64,000 nt of DNA from NCBI GenBank assembly GCA_963817615.1, contig CAWFPH010000003.1, positions 1,798,001-1,862,000 on the forward strand, given 5' to 3'. Numbering within the stretch: position 1 is the stretch's first letter; each line of letters starts with the position of its first letter. A model generated the notes under the pieces. That model made no database searches, was not told the origin of the DNA, and saw only the letters and a program-made list of their open reading frames with translations. Origin of the DNA: FEN-1219 sp963817615 (GTDB lineage: Bacteria; Pseudomonadota; Gammaproteobacteria; Steroidobacterales; Rariloculaceae). Shown one piece after another: positions 32,800 to 40,914 of the stretch. The position numbers and the translations under genes are program-made.

Positions 32800-33867
32800 C
32801 TACGCGGCGTGAGCGGACCTCCGGCGCGCGCGTACGGCCGCGGCGATTCGCTCGAGCAGCGCGGCGGACGTCGGCCAATCGATGCAGCCGTCCGTGATGC
32901 TCTGACCATAGCGCAACGGCACGCCCGACTCGAGCGACTGCCGGCCGCCGACCAGGTGGCTCTCGATCATGAGGCCGACGATGCGCCTGTCGCCTTTTGC
33001 GATTTGCGAGGCGACGTCGTCGACCACGCGCGGCTGGTCATCCGGATTCTTGCCGCTGTTCGCATGGCTCGCATCGATCAGCACGCGCGGCGGTAGGCCC
33101 GCGCGCTCGAGCAAGCCGCACGCGGCGGCGACGTGCTCGGCGCCGTAATTCGGGGCGGCGCCGCCGCGCAGAATCACGTGCCCGTCCGGATTGCCGCGGG
33201 TCGCTGCGGCCGCCGCGCGACCGTCCTTCGTGACCGCGAGAAAATGATGCGGGTGCGCGGCCGCGCGCACGGCGTCGACCGCAATCTGCACGTTACCGTC
33301 CGTGCCGTTCTTGAAGCCGACCGGACACGACAATCCGGACGCCATCTCGCGATGCACTTGGCTTTCGGTGGTGCGCGCACCGATCGCGCCCCATGCGACG
33401 AGATCGGCGATGTACTGCGGCGAGATCGTGTCGAGGTACTCGCAGCCCGCGGGCAGGCCGAGCGCATTGATGTCGCAGAGCAGCGACCGCGCGAGCCTAA
33501 GGCCCTTGTCGATGTTGAACGTGCCGTCGAGATCGGGATCGTTGATAAGACCCTTCCAGCCGACCGTCGTGCGCGGCTTCTCGAAGTACACGCGCATCAC
33601 GATCTCGAGCGCGTCGCCGAGCGTATCGCGCAGCGGCCGCAGGCGGCGCGCGTAGTCGATGGCCGCGCTGCGGTCGTGAATGGAGCAGGGTCCGATCACG
33701 ACGGCGAGCCGATCGTCGCGCCCCGCCAGGATCGCGTGCAGCGCGCGGCGCGAAGCCGCCACCGTCGCGACCATCGTCGCGTCGCACGGGAACGCGCGCA
33801 GGAGCTCGGCCGGCGTCGCGAGCGGAGCGTAGCTGCGGATTCGTAGGTCGTCGGTATGGGGCGCCAT
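32800..33867 (-). CDS. aroG: 3-deoxy-7-phosphoheptulonate (DAHP) synthase, class I
   Basis: This enzyme makes DAHP from phosphoenolpyruvate and erythrose 4-phosphate, the first step towards all aromatic amino acids. The 355-residue protein has VVIGPCSIHDRSAAIDYA, the block YFEKPRTTVGWKGLINDP, GARTTESQVHREMASGLSCP and IDASHANSGKNP, all diagnostic of the AroF/G/H type. Which amino acid inhibits it is not clear, so the symbol is provisional. GGAGA precedes the ATG. An aromatic-rich leader peptide gene and a terminator-like hairpin lie in the 180 bp upstream, indicating control by attenuation. Confidence 0.95.
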   Translation of the reverse strand: MAPHTDDLRIRSYAPLATPAELLRAFPCDATMVATVAASRRALHAILAGRDDRLAVVIGPCSIHDRSAAIDYARRLRPLRDTLGDALEIVMRVYFEKPRTTVGWKGLINDPDLDGTFNIDKGLRLARSLLCDINALGLPAGCEYLDTISPQYIADLVAWGAIGARTTESQVHREMASGLSCPVGFKNGTDGNVQIAVDAVRAAAHPHHFLAVTKDGRAAAAATRGNPDGHVILRGGAAPNYGAEHVAAACGLLERAGLPPRVLIDASHANSGKNPDDQPRVVDDVASQIAKGDRRIVGLMIESHLVGGRQSLESGVPLRYGQSITDGCIDWPTSAALLERIAAAVRARRRSAHAA

Positions 33868-33910
33868 GTGGGTCTCCGTTTGGCCCGATCGAGCTCGGAT
33901 TCCGGCGGCG

Positions 33911-33939
33911 AAAAAAAAGCCGCCGGGGTCACCGGCGGC
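33911..33939 (-). terminator. Attenuator terminator in the DAHP synthase leader
   Basis: On the minus strand GCCGCCGG-TGACC-CCGGCGGC (33939-33919) forms a perfect 8-bp stem followed by eight Ts (33918-33911). It lies 44 bp before the DAHP synthase ATG and after the leader peptide stop, so it must be bypassed for expression. Confidence 0.9.
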
Positions 33940-33996
33940 TCTTTCGGGATGCTGTCTACTGACTTAGACCGATCGCAATCCTTCCTCCGCCGGGGG
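33932..33996 (-). promoter_or_regulatory. Possible antiterminator pairing in the DAHP synthase leader
   Basis: Minus-strand segment CCCCCGGCGG (33996-33987), within leader codons 17-20, can pair through CCGGCGG with CCGCCGG (33938-33932). The latter is the left arm of the terminator stem, so the two pairings exclude each other. This is the logic of ribosome-controlled attenuation; the energetic balance was not calculated. Confidence 0.6.
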
Positions 33997-34044
33997 CTTC
34001 GGAAACGCGTGATACCAAAAGTAAAAGCGCGCGGTCGCAATCAT
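33964..34044 (-). CDS. Aromatic leader peptide upstream of DAHP synthase
   Basis: A 26-codon frame from the ATG at 34044 to a TAA at 33964. Residues 6-14 read RFYFWYHAF: two Phe, two Tyr and one Trp within five consecutive codons (FYFWY), plus one more Phe. Such clustering is characteristic of attenuation leader peptides that sense aromatic aminoacyl-tRNA. The stop codon lies 25 bp before the terminator stem. All three aromatic amino acids are represented, which fits control of the common pathway. A TGnTATGAA extended -10 ends 8 nt before the ATG and there is no Shine-Dalgarno. Confidence 0.85.
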   Translation of the reverse strand: MIATARFYFWYHAFPKPPAEEGLRSV

Positions 34045-34052
34045 GGCGCGCA

Positions 34053-34061
34053 TTCATATCA
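34053..34061 (-). promoter_or_regulatory. Extended -10 promoter of the DAHP synthase leader
   Basis: Minus strand TGATATGAA (34061-34053) fits the extended -10 form TG-N-TATRAW. It ends 8 nt before the leader peptide ATG, so the transcript would start almost at the first codon. No good -35 was seen. Confidence 0.45.
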
Positions 34062-34163
34062 CACCGACCGCGCCCGCGCCAGCGCCGCCGCCACGCGCGT
34101 CTCGCGTCGCTGGCGCACGTGGCCCCCGTCGATCGACCGAGCCGAGGCTCGAGGGCGGTGTGG

Positions 34164-34169
34164 GATAAT
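34164..34169 (+). promoter_or_regulatory. Possible -10 box of mfd
   Basis: GATAAT differs from consensus by one base and lies about 35 nt before the mfd ATG. No matching -35 hexamer was found at the right spacing. Confidence 0.35.
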
Positions 34170-34203
34170 CGCGGTCTTTTGCGGCCGAGGGATGGCCTGC
34201 TCC

Positions 34204-37200
34204 ATGCCGAAGGACTCAGTATTCGCCGAATTGCCGCTGCCGAGCGACAAGCGCCCGCGCGTGACTTGGACGCACCTGCACGGCAGCGCGCCGGCGCTCG
34301 CGATCGCCGAGGCGGCGCGCCGCCATGCGGGCACCGTCTGCGTGATCGCACCGAACGCGGCCGCGGCAGACCGCATCGAACGAGAGGTCGCGTTCTTCGG
34401 CACGCGCGAGCCGCGCCGCTTTCCCGATTACGAGACCCTGCCCTACGAGCCGATTTCGGCGCCGCAGGATCTGCTGGCGGACCGGCTGCTCACGCTGTAC
34501 GAGCTCGTGCGCGGCGAGCCCATGACGCTCGTAGTCGAGGCCGGCGCACTGCTCGGCCGACTGCCGCCGCCGGAATTCGTGGTCGCCCGCTCGCTGGAGC
34601 TCGCAGTCGGCGACCGCTTCGAGCGCGATGCAATGCTCACGCGGCTGACGGACCACGGCTATCTGCGCGTCGAGCAGGTTGCGGAGCCCGGCGAGTTCGC
34701 GGTGCGCGGCGCAGTGCTCGACGTATTTCCGACGGGCGGCAAGCTGCCTATCAGGATCGATCTCTTCGACGACGAGATCGAGACGCTGCGCACGTTCGAC
34801 CCGCAGACGCAGCTCACCGCGGGGCAGACCGATTCGATACGCCTGCTGCCCGCGCGCGAATTCCCGTTCGACGAAGCCGCGATCAAGGAATTCCGCCAGC
34901 GCTTTCGCGACGCGTTCCCGGTGGAGCCGGGCCGCTGCCCGGTCTACCGCACGATCTCCGAGGCGCAGCTGCCGGCCGGCATCGAGTACTACCTGCCGTT
35001 GTTTTTCGAGCGCACGGCGGCACTGTTCGACTATTTGGGCGACGACACGCTGCTCGTGCTCACCGACGGTGCGGGAGCCGCGCTCGACGCCGCATGGGCA
35101 CTGATTACCGAGCGCTACGAGCAACTGCGCGGCGACATCGAGCAGCCGATTCTTGCGCCGGCTAAGGGGTTCTTCTCGCCCGACGTGCTGCGCGCCCGAA
35201 TCGAGGAGCGGCCGGCGCTCGCGCTCGAGGCCCACGAGACGCCGACGGCCGACGCCGATGTCGTGAACGCGGGCGTCTCGCATCCGCTGTCGGCCGGCGT
35301 CGCGCCGAGCGAGGATCGGATCGCGCGCTGGGTCGCCGCAGGCACGGAGCGCACGCTGCTCGCCACGTCCTCGCCCGGGCACCGCGAGATGATGCTCGAG
35401 CTGTTACGCAACCGCGGCTACGAGCCCGCGATCGTCGCGACCTGGCCGGAGTTCCTCGAGGGCGACATGCGGCTCGGCGTGGCGGTCGCCGAGCTCGGCG
35501 AGGGGCTCCGCATCGCCGCACGCGAGCTGCGCGTGATCACCTCGACGGAGCTCGGGATGGAGCGGCCGCGGCAGCGGCACCGCCGCCGTCGAGGCCGCGA
35601 TCCCGAGGCCGTGATCCGCGAGCTCACGGACCTGCAAGTGGGCGCACCCGTCGTGCACGAGGACTACGGCGTCGGCCGCTATCACGGGCTCAAGACGCTC
35701 GACGTCGATGGCCTGCTCACCGAGTTCCTCGTGCTCGAGTACGCGGGCGGCGACAAGCTCTACGTGCCGGTTCACAGTCTGCATCTCGTGACGCGCTACA
35801 GCGGCGCGGCGCCCGAGGATGCACCGCTGCATCGGCTCGGCTCCGATCAGTGGGCGAAGGCGAAGCGCAAGGCAGCGGACCAGGCGCGCGACGTCGCCGC
35901 CGAGCTGCTGAACCTATATGCGCAGCGCGCCGCGCGCGCAGGGCTCGAATTTCACTTCGAAGCGGACGCCTATCGGAACTTCGCGCTCGCATTTCCGTTC
36001 GAGGAGACGGAGGACCAGCAGGCCGCGATCGACCGCGTGCTCGAAGACCTCGCGAGCGGCCAACCGATGGATCGCGTGGTGTGCGGCGACGTCGGCTTCG
36101 GTAAGACCGAGGTCGCGCTGCGTTCGGCATTCGTCGCCGTGCAGGCCGGTTTCCAAGTCGGTGTGCTCGTACCGACTACGCTGCTCGCGGATCAGCACTA
36201 TCGGACGTTCCAGGACCGCTTCGCGGATTGGCCGGTGCGAATCGAGCTGCTCTCGCGATTCCGCAGCGGCGCCGCGGTCGCAGCTGCGGTGAAGGGGCTC
36301 GGCGACGGCACCGTCGACATCGTGATCGGCACGCATCGATTGCTGTCGTCCGACATTCGCTTCAAGCGGCTCGGCCTCGTGATCGTCGACGAGGAGCACC
36401 GCTTCGGCGTGAAGCACAAGGAGCGGCTCAAGCGGTTGCGCGCGGAGGTCGACATGCTCACGCTCACCGCGACGCCGATCCCGCGCACGCTCAATATGAC
36501 GCTCGGCGGGCTGCGCGATCTGTCGATCATCGCGACGCCGCCGGCCGCCCGGCTGGCGGTGAAGACGTTCGTCGGCGAGTGGAACGACCGGCAAATCCGC
36601 GAGGCCGTGCTGCGCGAGATTCGCCGCGGCGGCCAGGTCTACTTCGTGCACAACCGCGTGGAGAGCATCGAGAGTGCCGCGCGCGGGCTCGAAAAGCTGC
36701 TGCCGGAGGCCCACGTGCGCATAGCGCACGGCCAGATGTCGGAGCGCGAGCTCGAATCCGTGATGCTCGACTTCTATCACCGCCAGTTCAACGTGCTCGT
36801 CTGCAGCACGATCATCGAGAGCGGCATCGACATCCCGACCGCCAACACGATCATCATCGACCGCGCCGACCGGTTGGGATTGGCGCAACTGCACCAGCTG
36901 CGCGGCCGAGTGGGCCGCTCGCACCACCAAGCCTACGCCTACATGCTCGCGCCGCCGCTGCGCGCCCTCACGGCCGATGCCGCCAAACGGCTCGAGGCGA
37001 TCGCGTCGCTCGAGGAGCTCGGCTCGGGCTTCACGCTGGCGACGCACGACCTCGAGATCCGCGGTGCGGGGGAGCTGCTCGGCGAAGGGCAAAGCGGTCA
37101 AATCCAAGCAATCGGCTTCACGCTGTACAACGAGCTGCTCGCGCGCGCCGTGAAAGCGCTGCGCGAGGGCAACGAGCCCGACCTCGACGATCCGTTCGTG

Positions 37201-37662
37201 CACGGCCCGGAGATCGAGATCGGTCTACCGGCGCTGATCCCCGAGGACTACATGCCCGACGTGCACATGCGGCTCGTGCACTACAAGCGGATTGCGAATG
37301 CGGCGTCACGCGAGGATCTCGACGCACTGCAGGTCGAGCTGATCGACCGCTTCGGTCTGTTGCCGCCGCCGCTGAAGACGCTGTTCGCGATCACCTGGCT
37401 CAAGCTGCTCGCGCAGCGGCTCGGCATCGTCAAGATCCAGGCTGCGGGCGAAGGGGGCAATTTGCGCTTCGGCGAACGATCGCACGTCGATCCGGTGCGG
37501 CTGATTACGCTGATCGAGAAAGACCCCGAGCACTATCGGCTCGATGGGCCGTTCAAGCTGCGCTTCTCGTGGCAGCTCAAGGCGCCGGAGCAGAGGATCG
37601 GCGCGATCGAGCGGCTGCTCGAGCGGCTTGCTCCGCCCGACCGCGCGGCCGCCGCCGCCTGA
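34204..37662 (+). CDS. mfd: Transcription-repair coupling factor Mfd
   Basis: Mfd removes stalled RNA polymerase and recruits UvrA. The 1152-residue protein has the UvrB-homology module at its N-terminus (FPDYETLPYEPISAPQDLLADRL). The CarD-like polymerase-interaction domain is near residue 475 (GAPVVHEDYGVGRYHGLKTL). The SF2 translocase has Walker A (CGDVGFGKTEVALR), DEEHRFG and RGRVGRS motifs, and the TRCF C-terminal domain ends the protein. I chose the ATG at 34204 (MPKDSVFAELP); an in-frame ATG at 34192 adds four residues. The open frame extends far upstream but lacks family similarity. It is divergent from the DAHP synthase leader. Confidence 0.97.
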   Translation: MPKDSVFAELPLPSDKRPRVTWTHLHGSAPALAIAEAARRHAGTVCVIAPNAAAADRIEREVAFFGTREPRRFPDYETLPYEPISAPQDLLADRLLTLYELVRGEPMTLVVEAGALLGRLPPPEFVVARSLELAVGDRFERDAMLTRLTDHGYLRVEQVAEPGEFAVRGAVLDVFPTGGKLPIRIDLFDDEIETLRTFDPQTQLTAGQTDSIRLLPAREFPFDEAAIKEFRQRFRDAFPVEPGRCPVYRTISEAQLPAGIEYYLPLFFERTAALFDYLGDDTLLVLTDGAGAALDAAWALITERYEQLRGDIEQPILAPAKGFFSPDVLRARIEERPALALEAHETPTADADVVNAGVSHPLSAGVAPSEDRIARWVAAGTERTLLATSSPGHREMMLELLRNRGYEPAIVATWPEFLEGDMRLGVAVAELGEGLRIAARELRVITSTELGMERPRQRHRRRRGRDPEAVIRELTDLQVGAPVVHEDYGVGRYHGLKTLDVDGLLTEFLVLEYAGGDKLYVPVHSLHLVTRYSGAAPEDAPLHRLGSDQWAKAKRKAADQARDVAAELLNLYAQRAARAGLEFHFEADAYRNFALAFPFEETEDQQAAIDRVLEDLASGQPMDRVVCGDVGFGKTEVALRSAFVAVQAGFQVGVLVPTTLLADQHYRTFQDRFADWPVRIELLSRFRSGAAVAAAVKGLGDGTVDIVIGTHRLLSSDIRFKRLGLVIVDEEHRFGVKHKERLKRLRAEVDMLTLTATPIPRTLNMTLGGLRDLSIIATPPAARLAVKTFVGEWNDRQIREAVLREIRRGGQVYFVHNRVESIESAARGLEKLLPEAHVRIAHGQMSERELESVMLDFYHRQFNVLVCSTIIESGIDIPTANTIIIDRADRLGLAQLHQLRGRVGRSHHQAYAYMLAPPLRALTADAAKRLEAIASLEELGSGFTLATHDLEIRGAGELLGEGQSGQIQAIGFTLYNELLARAVKALREGNEPDLDDPFVHGPEIEIGLPALIPEDYMPDVHMRLVHYKRIANAASREDLDALQVELIDRFGLLPPPLKTLFAITWLKLLAQRLGIVKIQAAGEGGNLRFGERSHVDPVRLITLIEKDPEHYRLDGPFKLRFSWQLKAPEQRIGAIERLLERLAPPDRAAAAA

Positions 37663-37670
37663 CGGCGCGC

Positions 37671-37676
37671 TATACT
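37671..37676 (+). promoter_or_regulatory. -10 box immediately upstream of the CsiV-like gene
   Basis: TATACT ends 7 nt before the ATG at 37684, with no Shine-Dalgarno between. A transcript from here would be leaderless. The upstream sequence lies just past the mfd stop. Confidence 0.45.
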
Positions 37677-37683
37677 GTCGCGC

Positions 37684-38529
37684 ATGAACACGCGCCTGCG
37701 GCCGCTCTATTTCGCGTTGATCTGCTCGGGCGCCTTCGCAGCCGCAGGTCAGCCGGCTGCGCCGTCCGAAAACCCCGCCGCTGCTGCACAGCCGCCGGCG
37801 CCCGCGCCGCCGCTCTATCAGGTGGAAGTTTTGGTGTTCGCGCACGCGGACTTCGATCCGGCCGAGGAACACTTCGAGCATGGCGCACCGGCTGCGTCGC
37901 TCGTGAGCACGGACCCGACGTTGCTGGAACCACCATCTTTCGACGTCGACGACGCGGCGCTCGGCCAGCTTCCGCCGAGCGGGGCGACGACCGATGGTGC
38001 TGCCTCGGACGGCACCGCACCGGGCGGCGCTGCACAGGGCGACGCCGTAAGCGGCGTGCCGCAAGCGGATTCATCGCAACCGCCGCCGCTACGGCTCCTC
38101 GAACCGGGCGAGCTCGCTTTGAACGCGCAGGCCCGGACGCTCGGACGCTTGTCCGCCTATCGCTTGCTCGCGCACGGCGGTTGGGTGCAGCCCGGTCTGC
38201 CCGAGGATCAGGCCGTGCCGTTCGACCTGGCCCTGCTCGGCACGGTGAACCCGGCCGGCACCATCAAGGTTTACCTGAGCCGCTTCCTGCATGCCGAGAT
38301 CGACTTGTCCTACGTCGATCCGCAGCCGCGCGCCGCCGAGCCGGCGGCCGACGTCGGCATCGCCGGCGATCTTCACGAGGTCGACTTACGGCCGCGATAT
38401 CGATTGAAGACCGAGCACCAAGTGAGCAGCGGTGACCTGCAGTACTTCGACCACCCCGCCTTCGGCGTGCTCGTCAAGGTGACACGCGTCCCCGCGAACG
38501 CACCGGGCGGCACTCGCCCGGCCGCCTGA
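37684..38529 (+). CDS. CsiV-like secreted protein
   Basis: A 281-residue precursor with a signal peptide (PLYFALICSGAFAAAG). After a Pro/Ala-rich spacer comes YQVEVLVFAHADFDPAEEHF, then a long low-complexity insert (about residues 85-135, Gly/Ala/Thr/Asp-rich). A C-terminal domain follows, with LNAQARTLGRLSAYRLLAHGGWVQPGL and KVYLSRFLHAEIDLSYV. 'YxVExLVFxH...' followed by 'HGGWxQ' is the pattern of the CsiV family (PF10972), small periplasmic peptidoglycan-associated proteins. The position between mfd and the mtnP-nagZ group matches the corresponding Pseudomonas gene. The exact role is not known. Confidence 0.7.
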   Translation: MNTRLRPLYFALICSGAFAAAGQPAAPSENPAAAAQPPAPAPPLYQVEVLVFAHADFDPAEEHFEHGAPAASLVSTDPTLLEPPSFDVDDAALGQLPPSGATTDGAASDGTAPGGAAQGDAVSGVPQADSSQPPPLRLLEPGELALNAQARTLGRLSAYRLLAHGGWVQPGLPEDQAVPFDLALLGTVNPAGTIKVYLSRFLHAEIDLSYVDPQPRAAEPAADVGIAGDLHEVDLRPRYRLKTEHQVSSGDLQYFDHPAFGVLVKVTRVPANAPGGTRPAA

Positions 38530-38560
38530 ACAGCCTTCACGACCGGCTAGGCTCGGCGCC

Positions 38561-39574
38561 TCAGGAAGCGGCGGCGATGACGTTGCCCGGCGCGCGCAGC
38601 TCGGCTTCAGCGCGGGCGATCAACGCCTCGGGCTCTTCGCCGCCGCCGTCCGCACAAGTCGCAACGGCCGTGCGGATCGTGATGTAGCGGCCGGACTTCG
38701 CGCGCGGATTGTGCAGTCCGAGACGGCGCACGTTCTCGACCACTTGCTCGGCGAGCGGACGGGCCTCGTCGGCGCCTTGGCCGAGCACGGCCGCGATCAG
38801 ACCCGAATCGTCGTAGCGAGCGCAGGAGTCTCCGGCGCGGCGCAGAGTGCGCGTAATTTGAGCGCCGATCATCCGCTGGCACGAGTCCGCGGCCTTCGCG
38901 CCGAACGTCTGCCGATACGCCTCGAACTCGACGATCTCGAACAACAGCACGGTGATGCTGCGCCCGTCGCGCCGAGCGATCGACAGATCGCGGCGCAGCA
39001 GCTCGACAAAGTACTCGAAGCGCAGCAACCCGGTCGCGGGATCGATGCGACTGAGATTTGCGATCTTCTGCCGGACGCGGCCGAGCTCGCGCTGCAGCAG
39101 ATTGATCTCGAGGTTGCCTCCATGGCCGTTGTCGACCGAGGCCGGCGCACCGTTCTCGGTCAGGCTATCCGCAACGTCGACGCCGGCGACCGGACGTTGG
39201 ATGCAGAGAAAATACTTGAGCTCGCCGCGTGCGTTGTAGAGCGGCTCGACGCTGACGTGGCTGAAGAACGAAGTGCCGTCCTTGCGCAGGTCCGGCAGCA
39301 CCACTTGGCACGACTCTGAGCGGCCGATCGCGGCCTTGAGCCGTGCGAGCTCCGGTTGTCCCTCTCCGTCACGCTGCACGAGCGGCCAACTGCTGCCCGT
39401 GAGCTCATCGACCGAGTAACCGCTCAGATCTTCGTACGCGGGGTTCGCGTAGACGATCGGCAAGCTCGGGTCTTGAGCGTCTGCAAGCAGAATGCCCTCG
39501 GACGTCCGATTGACCATCTGCTCGAGGGTATGGCGGCTCAGGGACTTCACGCGTGCTTCCCTGCGCATTTCCAT
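38561..39574 (-). CDS. PAS domain protein with degenerate GGDEF domain
   Basis: Residues 16-128 form a PAS/LOV-like domain (IVYANPAYEDLSGYSVDELTG, RKDGTSFFSHVSVEPL). The position of the photoactive LOV cysteine motif (GRNCRFLQ) reads GSSWPLVQ, so the flavin-reactive Cys is absent. A short coiled coil (about 155-175) leads into a GGDEF-like domain starting DPATGLLRFEYF. The signature loop is YDDSG (254-258) instead of GGDEF and the first metal Asp is Glu (FEIVEFEAY), so diguanylate cyclase activity is unlikely. It may act as a c-di-GMP or protein-interaction module. No EAL domain follows. The protein has no membrane helix; it lies 45 bp after mtnP on the same strand. Confidence 0.85.
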   Translation of the reverse strand: MEMRREARVKSLSRHTLEQMVNRTSEGILLADAQDPSLPIVYANPAYEDLSGYSVDELTGSSWPLVQRDGEGQPELARLKAAIGRSESCQVVLPDLRKDGTSFFSHVSVEPLYNARGELKYFLCIQRPVAGVDVADSLTENGAPASVDNGHGGNLEINLLQRELGRVRQKIANLSRIDPATGLLRFEYFVELLRRDLSIARRDGRSITVLLFEIVEFEAYRQTFGAKAADSCQRMIGAQITRTLRRAGDSCARYDDSGLIAAVLGQGADEARPLAEQVVENVRRLGLHNPRAKSGRYITIRTAVATCADGGGEEPEALIARAEAELRAPGNVIAAAS

Positions 39575-39619
39575 GCCGATTATGTTCGACAGGGCGCGCG
39601 CGAGGGTCTATGAAACAAG

Positions 39620-40372
39620 TCACACTGCACTGCATCGAAGGTCTTCGATCGCGCGCCGCAGCACCGCCGCGAGCCTGGCCGTCCCCGCTTCGAGCACGGC
39701 CTCGATCTGGGCGCCGATCGGCGCCGTGCCGGCCACGAGGCCGGCCGCGTAGTTGACCGCGAGCGCGCACACCGCATAGTCGACTTCGAGCTCCCGAGCG
39801 AGCACGGCCTCCGGCATTGCGGTCATGCCGACCATCGTGCAGCCGTCGCGCTCGAGCCGGGCGATCTCGGCCGCCGTCTCGAGGCGCGGCCCTTGAGTCA
39901 CCCCGTAGCAGCCGCCGCGGGCGCCGAAGCCGCAAGCGGCAACGGCCGCCGCGAGTCGAGCGCGCAGCCCCGTCGAAAACGGCTCCGCGAACTCGACGTG
40001 CACGACCGCGCCGCCCTCGCCCCCGAAGGTTGCCGCCCGGCCCGAGGTGTAGTCGATCAGCTGTTCCGGCACGGCGAGCTCGCCCGGCGCAAAACCGGCC
40101 TCGATCGCTCCGACCGTGTTGAGTGCGATGCAGGTGCGCACGCCGCTCTGCGCGAGTGCCCAGAGGTTCGCCCGATAGTTGATCTCGTGCGGCGCGAGCG
40201 AATGTGTTTCGCCGTGCCGCGCGATACAGGCGAGCCGCACGGCGCCGATCCGCACGGTGAGCACGGGGCTGCTCGGAACGCCATAGGGCGTCTTCAGCGG
40301 GCTGCGCGCGAGCACCTCCAGTCCGAGCGAGCGGAAGCCGCTGCCGACGATCAGCCCGAGCGTCTCAGCCAT
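39620..40372 (-). CDS. mtnP: S-methyl-5'-thioinosine phosphorylase (MTIP/MTAP family)
   Basis: The 250-residue protein starts MAETLGLIVGSGFRSLGL, the phosphate-binding loop of the PNP/MTAP family. It contains RHGETHSLAPHEINYRANLWAL and the C-terminal block GMTAMPEAVLARELEVDYA. In pseudomonads the orthologue beside nagZ is a methylthioinosine phosphorylase that releases hypoxanthine. MTAP activity cannot be excluded from sequence. The ATG at 40372 overlaps the hpt stop by 8 bp, and Hpt consumes hypoxanthine, which favours the thioinosine reaction. Confidence 0.88.
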   Translation of the reverse strand: MAETLGLIVGSGFRSLGLEVLARSPLKTPYGVPSSPVLTVRIGAVRLACIARHGETHSLAPHEINYRANLWALAQSGVRTCIALNTVGAIEAGFAPGELAVPEQLIDYTSGRAATFGGEGGAVVHVEFAEPFSTGLRARLAAAVAACGFGARGGCYGVTQGPRLETAAEIARLERDGCTMVGMTAMPEAVLARELEVDYAVCALAVNYAAGLVAGTAPIGAQIEAVLEAGTARLAAVLRRAIEDLRCSAV

Positions 40373-40907
40373 CCGTATTCTCGGCGACCGCGTACAGCGC
40401 ACGCAGCTCGCGCCAATAGCCGCGGTAGTCCATGCCGCAACCGAACACGTAGACGTCGTCGATCTCGAGGCCCGCGAAGTCGGGCACCGGCCGGCGAGCT
40501 CGGCGTTGCAGCCGCTTCACGACGAGCACGGCCGTGTGCTGCGCAGCCACGCCGATGCGCTCGAGCTCAGCCGTAAGACCTCGCAGCGTGTGGCCGCGGT
40601 CCAAGATATCGTCGACGACGAGCACGGTACGCCCGGCAAGCGCCTTGCTCGGGCGCACGCGCCACTCGAGCGCTCCGCCCTTGGTGTCGCCGGTGTAGCG
40701 CGTCACGTGCACGTAGTCGAACTCGTGCGGGAAGCGCAACCGGCGGCACAGCTCGACGGCCGTGAAGACGCCGCCGTGCATGACCGCGACCACGACGGGG
40801 TTCGTGTCCGCGAGCCGCCCCTCGATGTCGTGAGCCATTCGGTCCAAGGCCGCGGCGACCGTGCGCGACGACGCGACGCGCCGGGCACTGCGGCGCGCGG
40901 CGAGCAC
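40365..40907 (-). CDS. hpt: Hypoxanthine-guanine phosphoribosyltransferase
   Basis: A purine-salvage enzyme converting hypoxanthine and PRPP into IMP. The 180-residue protein has AVMHGGVFTAVELCRRL, the flexible-loop region, and the PRPP-binding motif VLVVDDILDRGHTLRGL. I chose the GTG at 40907, 7 bp after the nagZ stop; the frame continues upstream but only overlaps nagZ. The C-terminus has DDVYVFGCGMDYRGYWR, the usual purine-binding end. It sits between nagZ and mtnP and overlaps mtnP by 8 bp. Confidence 0.9.
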   Translation of the reverse strand: MLAARRSARRVASSRTVAAALDRMAHDIEGRLADTNPVVVAVMHGGVFTAVELCRRLRFPHEFDYVHVTRYTGDTKGGALEWRVRPSKALAGRTVLVVDDILDRGHTLRGLTAELERIGVAAQHTAVLVVKRLQRRARRPVPDFAGLEIDDVYVFGCGMDYRGYWRELRALYAVAENTDG

Positions 40908-40914
40908 CGCGTCG

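Noticed and set aside
33957..34056. Alternative leader frame from ATG 34056 (with a Leu-rich run) in the DAHP synthase leader.
   Set aside because: Leucine has no link to the regulated gene, while the overlapping frame contains the aromatic codon cluster expected for it.
33856..34203. N-terminal extension of Mfd by more than 100 residues.
   Set aside because: The extension overlaps the divergent DAHP synthase leader and attenuator and has no similarity to Mfd; family length is met from the ATG at 34204.
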